DNA from: CALOCN01 sp942491735
Lineage (GTDB): Bacteria > Eisenbacteria > RBG-16-71-46 > JABDJR01
DNA length: 64,000 nucleotides
Direction of reading: 5' to 3'
Assembly: GCA_942491735.1 (NCBI GenBank)
Contig: CALOCN010000001.1
Location: 124,001 to 188,000 of the forward strand
Shown: in pieces, positions 50,764 to 58,109 of the stretch
Layout: each line of letters opens with the position of its first letter
Numbering within the stretch: the first letter of the stretch is position 1
Position numbers and translations under genes: made by a program
The notes under the pieces: model-generated
Databases searched by the model: none
Seen by the model: only the letters and a program-made list of their open reading frames with translations
Told to the model about the DNA's origin: nothing

Positions 50764-52593
50764 ATGCTGATCGACGGGTTCATCGCCTATCTGTCGCCGG
50801 CGGGTGCACCACCCGGCGCAACCGGTGCGCAGGTTCTGCGGGTAGCCCGGGGGTTGCACTACACACCGGTGCCCGGTGGTGTCCCTTTCGCGGTGCGGTC
50901 GCCGCATGCCGAGCGCGGATCCCTTTCCCGGACCGCGCACTTCGTGCGTACGTTTCCCGGCTCGGTGCGCTCCACGCTTTCCGACGAGACGGCGTCGCTC
51001 GCGCCGGATCCCCGGGCCTGGCAGGAGTGGGCGCAGCGTCGGCTGCCGTTCCACAACCTGATCCACCGGTCCCCGGAGTCGTTCGAGATCCGGGGCGACC
51101 TGCTGGGGGGGCTCAAGACCTACCAGGCATGGGTGGGGGACGGTCTGGTCGTGGCCAGTTCCATTCGCGCTCTGCTCTGTGCCTTTCCGGAACTGTTGCA
51201 ACCGGCGGACCCGGTCGCCCTGGCCGAGATGCTGGTCGGTGGATCCCCGGGTTGGGATCGGACCCTGCACGCGCGGATCAAGGTGTCGGTGGCGGGCCAA
51301 CAGGTAACCTGGTCGCCGGAATCGGGACCGCGCTTGCGGAGCGTGCCGCGACTTAAGGCCCCCGGAGTCACAGTCGACCCGGACCCCGCGCGGTTGATGG
51401 ACCGGATTCATGCCGACCTCACGCGGAGTTTCCTGAACGGCATCGCCGACCCAAGCCATGTCGTGCTCCCGCTGACCGGTGGTTTCGACTCCCGGCTGTT
51501 GGCCTGCGTGGCCAAGGACGCCGACGTGGAGGTGGAAGCGGTCACCCTGGGGAAGCCGCGCCACATGGAGGTGCGTGCCGCGGCGGGGGTGGCGCGCACC
51601 CTGGGGCTGCGGCATCGCGTGGTGGATGCCCCCAACGTCCTGGAACACCGCATTCCCGCTTGGCTGGAAGCCACCGAGGGTCAGGTCAGCGCGGGCACCA
51701 GCTTCTTCGCGGGATTGTGCGGGTTGGGTTTCCCCACGGGAACGACCGTGCAAAGCGGTTACCCGGGAGACCTGCTGCACGGGGGACTGCTTCACTGGAT
51801 CGGGGACCGGCCCATGAAGACGCTTTCCGACGTCGCGGAGGTGGTCATCGGCCACTCGTGGACCGGAGCGCGCCCGGACTTTCCGCAGCAGCTGGGCCTG
51901 GGCTGCACCCGTGAGGATGTTCGCGACGGGGTCCTCTCCGGTCTCCAGGAAGCACCGGACGTCCACCAATCCCTTGCCCTCTACTACCTGGAGCAGCCGC
52001 GCGGTTTTGCCAGCCAGCTGGGCTATCTGGGAACCGAGTATCACGTGGGGATGCCCTTCTACGATGCGCGGTTGATGGAGACTTGGCTTGGTGTCCCGCG
52101 ACGTATGGTCACAGGGAAGGCCTTTGTGCGGGAGCTGTTGCGTGACCGCTGGCCGGCCGTGCAGGCGATTCCCCATTCGGACGAGCGGGCCACCGGGATC
52201 CCCGCCACCTGGGAGGCTTGGCGCTATCGGGCGCACTGGACCCTTCAGTACGTGGGCCACGGATTGCAGAAGCGTCTCCTGCCCCCGAGTCGTCGGATCG
52301 CCAACCCCACCGACATCTGGCACTACTGGCAGGGAGCGTCCAGCGCCGAACGGGATCGCCAGATCGCCTTCATCCGCGAGCATGGACCCGTGGTGGGAGC
52401 GGTGCTGGGATGGGAGTTGCCCCTGGACGGGGACAAACCGCTCTGGGAAGAAGTCGGCGCGTCTCCCCAGCGGGTCGCCAGATCGCTGCGAGGGACGTAC
52501 CTGATCACCGAGTACTGCATCTGGATTCGGCGGGCGATTCGGGATACGGTCCCTGCTCAAGCCGATTCCGACAACCAAGGAGACGCTTCGTGA
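50764..52593 (+). CDS. Asparagine-synthetase-like ATP-dependent ligase without glutaminase Cys
   Basis: 609 residues. The PP-loop TGGFDSR (238-244) and the following segments (VEAVTLGKPRHMEVRAAAGV, SGYPGDLLHGGLL, RRMVTGKAFVRELLRDRW) match the synthetase domain of AsnB-like enzymes. The N-terminal half resembles a degenerate Ntn/glutaminase fold, but the chain begins MLIDG with no Cys2, so ammonia from glutamine is unlikely. Such proteins adenylate a carboxylate and form an amide, as in beta-lactam synthetases or lasso cyclases. It starts 12 bases after fbpC and overlaps the peptidase gene, so it belongs to the iron operon. Substrate unknown. Confidence 0.8.
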   Translation: MLIDGFIAYLSPAGAPPGATGAQVLRVARGLHYTPVPGGVPFAVRSPHAERGSLSRTAHFVRTFPGSVRSTLSDETASLAPDPRAWQEWAQRRLPFHNLIHRSPESFEIRGDLLGGLKTYQAWVGDGLVVASSIRALLCAFPELLQPADPVALAEMLVGGSPGWDRTLHARIKVSVAGQQVTWSPESGPRLRSVPRLKAPGVTVDPDPARLMDRIHADLTRSFLNGIADPSHVVLPLTGGFDSRLLACVAKDADVEVEAVTLGKPRHMEVRAAAGVARTLGLRHRVVDAPNVLEHRIPAWLEATEGQVSAGTSFFAGLCGLGFPTGTTVQSGYPGDLLHGGLLHWIGDRPMKTLSDVAEVVIGHSWTGARPDFPQQLGLGCTREDVRDGVLSGLQEAPDVHQSLALYYLEQPRGFASQLGYLGTEYHVGMPFYDARLMETWLGVPRRMVTGKAFVRELLRDRWPAVQAIPHSDERATGIPATWEAWRYRAHWTLQYVGHGLQKRLLPPSRRIANPTDIWHYWQGASSAERDRQIAFIREHGPVVGAVLGWELPLDGDKPLWEEVGASPQRVARSLRGTYLITEYCIWIRRAIRDTVPAQADSDNQGDAS

Positions 52594-54491
52594 AGCCGAC
52601 CGACCTCGACGGGTTTCGTATCCTGAGCCAGCCCCGTTTGCATCCCACCTGGGATCATGTGGTGTTTGGCGTTGCTCGCCCCAACCTGAAGAAGGACCGC
52701 TACGACGCCAGTCTCTGGATCAGCGACCCGGGCGGCGTCCGTGAGCTCCCGGCCGCCTCGGAGTGCCGCGTACCTGAATGGTCGCCCGACGGCTGCATGC
52801 TCGCCGTGATCAAGCCGGTCCCGGACGATCCCGAAGCCCCCGACGGGGCCAAGACGGCGCAGCTCGCGGTGTTGGATGCGCCCCTCGCCGCCAGCGCGCC
52901 CCGCGTGCTCACTTCGTTTTCCGCCGGAGTGACCCGTTTCCGGTGGTCTCCCGGCGGGGACCGGATTGCCGTGTTGGCCGACGAGTATGCCGGGGAGTGG
53001 GCGGACCTCAGCGCAAAGGATCGCGCCAAGCAGCCGCGGCGAATCACGTCCGTGCCGTGGCGGATCGATGCCACCAAGACCTTCGATGACCGCCGCCCGG
53101 TGTTGGCCCTGGTCGACCCCAGCGGACAGACCGCACCGGTCCGGGTGGACGTGGGCGAGAACGTGGACATCGAGGGGCTGGCCTGGCATCCCACCAGCGG
53201 CACGTTGGCTCTCATCCTGGGCCGGGTGCACAAGACCCGGCTGCGGGGTGAGCAGGTGGTGGTGACGGTGAACCCGGAGACCGGCGACGTCCACGAGGTG
53301 AACCGGGGCGGGTTCTGGGCCGACATCCACTACGTGGGAGAACGCCTGATCGCGGTGGGTCTTGCCGATGAGTTCGCCTGGCCGGCGCCGTTCTCGCTAC
53401 ACGAGCTCAAGGACAGCGGAGTCTTCCCGATTGCCGGCCCGGACCGGATCATCGATGCCAGTCGAGCGGTGGGGGAGAGCGTGGTGTGTCTGATTGCGGA
53501 TCAGGGACGTTCCCGCCTGGTGCGCTGGAAGCCCGACACGTGGACCGACCTGGATCACGACACCCCATTCATCTCGGACTTCGACGTGCGGCCGGATGGC
53601 GCCCGCGCGATCATCGCCGGAGGCCCGTGTGATCCGGGCGAGCTGGTCCGGGTGGAGGGCGGGCGGGCCGAGATCCGGACCCAGCTCAACGCGGACTTCC
53701 GTCGCGACGCGGAGCTGATTGCTCCGGAGCATTTTGTCGTCGCCACCGCGGACGGGGTGGAAGTGGACACCTGGGTGCTGATGCCCCCGGGAGACGGACC
53801 GGTTCCGGTCCTGCTCAACATCCACGGCGGACCGGCGGCGCAGTACGGGTTCGGGTTCTTCGACGAATTCCAGGTCTACGCCGCGGCCGGCTACGGCGTG
53901 GTGGCCTGCAATCCCCGCGGCTCCTGCGGCCGGGGCAAGGAGCACCTGCGCGCGGTCCGCAACGAGGGTTGGGGCGAAGTGGACGACCACGATGTCATCG
54001 CCTGTCTGGACGAAGCGCTGAAACGGTTCCCCCGTCTGGATCCCAAACGGCAGGGCATCATGGGCGGTTCCTACGGCGGGTTCATGACGGCATGGCTCAT
54101 CGCGCGTCACGACCGGTTCAAGTCGGCGGTAGTGGAGCGGGGTCTGGTGGACTGGGTCGCGTTCTCGGGGAACTCGGACATTGCCGCCATCTTTGCCGAC
54201 ATGTACTTCGACGATCCCACCGCGGAGAGGTTGGCTGCCCTGAGTCCGCAGAACCTGGCCGGGAAGGTCAAGACGCCCACCCTGATCATCCACAGCGAAC
54301 AGGATTGGCGCTGTCCCATTGATCAGGCGGAGCGCTACTTCCACGCGTTGTTGCGCAACGGGGTGGAAAGCGAGTTCCTCCGTTTCCCCGGGGAAAGTCA
54401 TGAGCTGACCCGCTCCGGGAACCCGGTGCACCGCAAGCAACGGTTCGAGGCGATCCTGGAGTGGCACGGGCGGTTTCTGGGGGAGGACTAG
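52590..54491 (+). CDS. Cytosolic S9-family (acylaminoacyl-peptidase-like) serine peptidase
   Basis: 633 residues. The N-terminal ~390 residues form a TolB/WD-like propeller (VPEWSPDGCMLAVIKP, FRWSPGGDRIAVLADEYAGE). The C-terminal alpha/beta hydrolase has nucleophile Ser in GGSYGGFMTAW, Asp in HSEQDWRCP and His in PGESHELTRSG. No signal peptide. It cleaves short peptides or amide conjugates in the cytosol. The GTG start (52590, AAGGAGA upstream) overlaps the stop of the ligase gene (GTGA), so ligase and peptidase are made together. Last gene of the fbp operon. Confidence 0.9.
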   Translation: MKPTDLDGFRILSQPRLHPTWDHVVFGVARPNLKKDRYDASLWISDPGGVRELPAASECRVPEWSPDGCMLAVIKPVPDDPEAPDGAKTAQLAVLDAPLAASAPRVLTSFSAGVTRFRWSPGGDRIAVLADEYAGEWADLSAKDRAKQPRRITSVPWRIDATKTFDDRRPVLALVDPSGQTAPVRVDVGENVDIEGLAWHPTSGTLALILGRVHKTRLRGEQVVVTVNPETGDVHEVNRGGFWADIHYVGERLIAVGLADEFAWPAPFSLHELKDSGVFPIAGPDRIIDASRAVGESVVCLIADQGRSRLVRWKPDTWTDLDHDTPFISDFDVRPDGARAIIAGGPCDPGELVRVEGGRAEIRTQLNADFRRDAELIAPEHFVVATADGVEVDTWVLMPPGDGPVPVLLNIHGGPAAQYGFGFFDEFQVYAAAGYGVVACNPRGSCGRGKEHLRAVRNEGWGEVDDHDVIACLDEALKRFPRLDPKRQGIMGGSYGGFMTAWLIARHDRFKSAVVERGLVDWVAFSGNSDIAAIFADMYFDDPTAERLAALSPQNLAGKVKTPTLIIHSEQDWRCPIDQAERYFHALLRNGVESEFLRFPGESHELTRSGNPVHRKQRFEAILEWHGRFLGED

Positions 54492-54617
54492 GCGGCGTGC
54501 TCGTCCTTACTGGAACCCCTGCCTCTGTTGGAAACAATAGCTTGAGTGCGTGTTTGCGTTTCGATACCTTCCAATTCATTGCACCCTAGTCATTCTTGCG
54601 CCATGAAGGAGAAATTC

Positions 54618-55253
54618 ATGCATCGGTTGCTAGTGCTTGTTGTCTTGTCCGCAATCGTCGCTCCGTTTCCGGTCAACGCAAACTCACTCGCCAAGGCAAA
54701 GGTCGGCTTCCACGCCGTCCCCATAGCCTCCCCACCTCTGGCTTGTGGTGACGCGCAGTTTGCTTGTGCCGACGCGGGTGGATCGAACCTCAGCTTCAGT
54801 GTTCCGCTGGGGTCGTATCGCGTCTACCTGGTAGTCCTGGATTGGGATACTACGCTGGACTTCAGTGCGATTCAGATGCAGCTGGACTATGACCCAGGCG
54901 TTGTCGTGGACTCCTGGACAAGCTGTAGCACCATGAACAGCTACAGCAACTGGCCCAACCAGGGTGGTGCGGCGGTCATGATCTTTTCGCCCTGTCTATC
55001 TCCGGTGCCGGATCCGACCGACCCGGAGTTGGAGGGGGCGATGATTCTCGGGTGGTTCGATGTAACCGCGAGTGCCGCTGGTCAGTTCGGTTTGCAGAGT
55101 GGTTCGGTCATTGTCGCGGATTGCGATGGCTTCGGCGAGCAGCCAGAGGTTGGGAGTGTTGGATTCAACCAGCCCGGCAGTTCACCCTGCGGCGACCTTC
55201 CTCCCGTGCCGGTCCAGGCCACCACGTGGGGTCGGATGAAGGCAAGACGCTGA
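54618..55253 (+). CDS. Secreted protein with cohesin-like features and WGxxKA tail
   Basis: 211 residues from the ATG at 54618 (AAGGAG seven bases upstream; an ATG at 54603 is less well placed). A signal peptide (HRLLVLVVLSAIVAPFPVNA) precedes a beta-rich domain with the cohesin-like phrase FSAIQMQLDYDPGVVVDSW and GWFDVTASAAGQFGL. Cys residues are spread through it. It ends VPVQATTWGRMKARR, similar to the end of the secreted protein at 28035-28625. Its binding partner is unknown. Confidence 0.65.
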   Translation: MHRLLVLVVLSAIVAPFPVNANSLAKAKVGFHAVPIASPPLACGDAQFACADAGGSNLSFSVPLGSYRVYLVVLDWDTTLDFSAIQMQLDYDPGVVVDSWTSCSTMNSYSNWPNQGGAAVMIFSPCLSPVPDPTDPELEGAMILGWFDVTASAAGQFGLQSGSVIVADCDGFGEQPEVGSVGFNQPGSSPCGDLPPVPVQATTWGRMKARR

Positions 55254-55263
55254 GCCTTGACGC

Positions 55264-55371
55264 CTAACCTGCCAGGGAGCGGCGCAACTTCATGAAGCGC
55301 ATCCCGATGGCCCCAATCACGAGGGTCAGGAGGAGAACACCCACGTCGTTCAGACCCGGTATCAGATCCAC
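55264..55371 (-). CDS. 35-residue membrane peptide resembling an IPTL-CTERM tail
   Basis: From a GTG at 55371 the frame reads DLIPGLNDVGVLLLTLVIG and AIGMRFMKLRRSLAG. The layout is a short I-P-x-L-x-x-x-G motif, one membrane helix and a basic end. This is the shape of IPTL-type C-terminal sorting signals, but there is no exported domain in front. It begins a few bases after the stop of the upstream membrane-protein gene. It may be a free small membrane protein or the remnant of a longer gene. Confidence 0.45.
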   Translation of the reverse strand: MDLIPGLNDVGVLLLTLVIGAIGMRFMKLRRSLAG

Positions 55372-55373
55372 AA

Positions 55374-55865
55374 CTACTCCGCCTCGCGCGCCGCGCGTTC
55401 CACGAACGATCGCAGCTCGAACATCTCGTCGTTGCTCAGGCCCTGACCAATGAACGCGGCGCCATAGATGAAGGCGATCAGGGCCAAGCTGATCGGGGCC
55501 AACAGCATGCTCCAGATGGGGCCGTCCAGCATGAGCTGCGCGAATCCCCACATCAGCCCACCCAGCCCCACCATGCCAAGGAAGAAGAACAGCGCCATGA
55601 ACCCGGTCCACACATTGGGACGTGGCGAGAACCGGCCGTGGAGGACGGTGCCGCTGTCCCCTTCGCGGAGCTCCAGGGTGAGATGCGGCGAAAGGATCGA
55701 TCGCCGCTCGTCGGGCAGGCGAACAAACGCGTGGTCGCCGCGGATCTGTCCGAAGAGGGCCGCGTCGGGCGCATCCAGGAGTTTCCGGATCCGCGCCAGC
55801 ACCGCTCGGCCGTCCCCCTGAACGTCGAGGTCGAACTGCGGGCGCATTCGTAGCGCACGGCTCAT
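55374..55865 (-). CDS. Membrane protein downstream of the secreted S9 peptidase
   Basis: 163 residues from the ATG at 55865, which overlaps the peptidase stop (ATGA). Residues 1-85 are soluble (PQFDLDVQGDGRAVLARIRK, RSILSPHLTLELREG). Two membrane helices follow (FMALFFFLGMVGLGGLMWGF and MLLAPISLALIAFIYGAAFI). The C-terminus is acidic and helical. Translational coupling suggests a link with the peptidase, but no family is recognised. Confidence 0.65.
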   Translation of the reverse strand: MSRALRMRPQFDLDVQGDGRAVLARIRKLLDAPDAALFGQIRGDHAFVRLPDERRSILSPHLTLELREGDSGTVLHGRFSPRPNVWTGFMALFFFLGMVGLGGLMWGFAQLMLDGPIWSMLLAPISLALIAFIYGAAFIGQGLSNDEMFELRSFVERAAREAE

Positions 55866-57937
55866 TTCGCCTCTTCCTCCACCGGGATCTCCACCTCTTC
55901 CCCCCAGATGTGCTTGGCGAACCACTGCCAGTTGTGCCAGCCGGCGGCCAGCCGTTCCTTGGGCTTGCGGATGGAGTGACCAAAATCCTGGTAGATGATG
56001 AGCCGCGTTTCCACCCCCACGTCCCGCAGCCCCTGGTACAGCTCGCGCGCGTTGGGAGTGGGGACCCGAGTGTCGAACTCGCCGTGCTGGATCAACGTGG
56101 GCGTCACCGCGTCGTTGATGTAGGTCATGGGCGACGTTCTCGCGTAGATCTCCGGGTCGCTCCAGGGCGTGGCCTGCAGGTAGTGACGGGTGAAGGGATG
56201 GATGTCCGTGTTGACGTAGTAGGTCATCCAGTTCGAAATGCCGGCACCCACCGAGATCGCCTGGAACCGGTCCGTGGTCGTGGTGAGGAAGGCGGAGATG
56301 TAGCCACCCTGGCTCCACCCCATGGCCCCCATGCGGGATTCGTCAATGAACCCCTGGGCCACCAGGTGATCCACTCCCGACATCACGTCCCACGCATCGC
56401 CCACCCCCATGTTGCGGATGTTCAGCGAACGGAACGCTTCGCCTCGGCCGGCCGAGCCCCGATAGTTGGGCATGAGGATGATCGCTCCCTTGGCCAGCCA
56501 CTGCTGCACCGGGTAGATCGCCCCGTAGGAGCGGGCCGGGTAGGAGAACCAGGTGGGACCGCCGTGGATGATCACCAGCAACGGGTGCTTCCGGGCCGGG
56601 TCAAAGTCCGGGGGGAACGCGACCACGCCCTCGATGCGGGTTCCGTCCTCGCTGGTCCACTGGATGCGATCCCGGGTTCCCACCTGCCAGTCGCCAGTGG
56701 CCTCGGTCACGTTGGATACCGCCACCGGCGCGGTCTGCCCAGGGCCCATGCGATAGACCTCGGGGAGCGCTCGCGCGCCGTCCTCGGCCCGCATGACAAA
56801 AGTCTGCCCGTCCGCGGCGTAGTCCACGGACCAGATGAGTCGTGGGCTTTCCAGGAGCAGGACCGGTTCACCGCCGGCGGGATCCTGGCGGAACAGTCGC
56901 CGGTGCGTCCGCAGGATGGCCGAGAACACGATCCCATCCGGGAGCCAGGTTTCCAACGCCGGGTTCTCGTCGAAGTCCGCGGTGAGAACGTGGGGTGTTC
57001 CCCCGGACGCGGGCACCACAGCCAGGACATCGTTGTTGTAGTAGCCCACCTTGCCCATGGCGGTCTGGAACACGATGGACGCGCCGTCGGGGGACCACCG
57101 CGGTTTGCCGTCGTAACCGGTCTGCTCCACCAGGGTGCGCATGGCGCCGGTGTCCAACGTCACCACGGAGAGGTCCGACCACTCGAAGGCCTGGGTGCGT
57201 GGGTCCGGCTTGTGCTCGAACGCAATCTCGCGACTGTCCGGAGACCACGCGTAGTCGGCGATGGTGTAGGTGGGGTCGTGGGTCAGCCGGCGAAACGGGC
57301 AGGGAGCGTCTCCGTCGTCCGCGTCTTCTTCTGGCAACGCCACTCCCGCGTCACTCTCCAGCGCCTGGGCGAAGTCCAGAACCCAGAGGTGGGTCATCCG
57401 GTACTCCCCGTCCTCGACCGCGTACTTGCCGTAGGTCTCCTCCAGTTGTTCACGCTGGGGCGGAACGGGGTCCGTGATCGTCACCGACAGCTGCCGGCCG
57501 TCCGGGGACCACTTGAAACCGCTGACCCCGTCCTTCACCGAGGTGAGTGGTCGCGCCTCGCCCCCCGTTGCGCGCAGGATCTGGATCTGGGTGTCGTTGC
57601 CGCGATCGGCCAGGAACGCGATCCACTGGCCATCCGGGGACCAGGCCGGGCTGGTGCTGTTGCCGTCCGCGGTCCGGGTGAGTTGGAACGGCGCTTCGCC
57701 GTCGCGGGCGAGCCAAAGCTCGGTGTCGAACCGGTTGTTCTCCCAGTCCGTGGTCCGCAGCGGATAGACGATCGCGCTCCCGTCCGGGGAGATCCGCGGG
57801 TTGCCGACCCGGGGGAGGGAGACCACGTCCTTGAGGTCGGGTCCGGGGGGAAGCGGGGACTCGCCCCGGGCCATGCCCGGAAGCGCCGCGGGGGTAATCA
57901 AGGCAAACACGGCGATCAGGAAACGGGAACGCTGCAT
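55862..57937 (-). CDS. Secreted S9-family (dipeptidyl/acylaminoacyl) serine peptidase
   Basis: 691 residues from the ATG at 57937, with GGGAG eight bases upstream and a signal peptide (RFLIAVFALITPAALPGMA). The propeller spans ~35-420 with repeated SPDG motifs (ISPDGSAIVYPL, WSPDGQWIAFLA, WSPDGRQLSV, WSPDSREIAF, WSPDGASIVF). The hydrolase domain has the nucleophile Ser in GWSQGGYISAF, Asp in HGEFDTRVP and His in DFGHSIRKP. It digests peptides outside the cytoplasm. It is divergent from the kinase gene and coupled to a membrane protein downstream. Confidence 0.9.
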   Translation of the reverse strand: MQRSRFLIAVFALITPAALPGMARGESPLPPGPDLKDVVSLPRVGNPRISPDGSAIVYPLRTTDWENNRFDTELWLARDGEAPFQLTRTADGNSTSPAWSPDGQWIAFLADRGNDTQIQILRATGGEARPLTSVKDGVSGFKWSPDGRQLSVTITDPVPPQREQLEETYGKYAVEDGEYRMTHLWVLDFAQALESDAGVALPEEDADDGDAPCPFRRLTHDPTYTIADYAWSPDSREIAFEHKPDPRTQAFEWSDLSVVTLDTGAMRTLVEQTGYDGKPRWSPDGASIVFQTAMGKVGYYNNDVLAVVPASGGTPHVLTADFDENPALETWLPDGIVFSAILRTHRRLFRQDPAGGEPVLLLESPRLIWSVDYAADGQTFVMRAEDGARALPEVYRMGPGQTAPVAVSNVTEATGDWQVGTRDRIQWTSEDGTRIEGVVAFPPDFDPARKHPLLVIIHGGPTWFSYPARSYGAIYPVQQWLAKGAIILMPNYRGSAGRGEAFRSLNIRNMGVGDAWDVMSGVDHLVAQGFIDESRMGAMGWSQGGYISAFLTTTTDRFQAISVGAGISNWMTYYVNTDIHPFTRHYLQATPWSDPEIYARTSPMTYINDAVTPTLIQHGEFDTRVPTPNARELYQGLRDVGVETRLIIYQDFGHSIRKPKERLAAGWHNWQWFAKHIWGEEVEIPVEEEAK

Positions 57938-57966
57938 CGACAAGACTCCCTTGCGTACTGCCGGGG

Positions 57967-57984
57967 TGTCCACCCGGGTGGACA
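57967..57984. promoter_or_regulatory. 18-bp perfect palindrome between peptidase and kinase genes
   Basis: TGTCCACCCGGGTGGACA is fully self-complementary and lies in the 172-bp divergent intergenic region, 30 bases from the peptidase start. It could be an operator controlling one or both genes. No regulator is identified. Confidence 0.45.
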
Positions 57985-58109
57985 AACGTCGCAGCCGGGG
58001 TCTCGCCAACCCGGGAACCCTCTGCCTTGGCCCGCGGGACCGGGGCAACCGGTTTAAGGTAACATCCCCCGGTTTGCCGGCGCACGCCCACCACATTCCC
58101 GGAGACTGC

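Noticed and set aside
49612..52578. A 988-codon minus-strand frame across fbpC and the ligase gene
   Set aside because: It is the antisense shadow of genes with intact ABC and PP-loop motifs and shows no protein-like features.
50764..54491. Lasso-peptide biosynthesis cluster (cyclase-like ligase, S9 isopeptidase-like enzyme, TonB receptor nearby)
   Set aside because: No precursor gene and no RRE/transglutaminase-like B protein were found between or around the genes, so only the looser ligase-peptidase link is reported.
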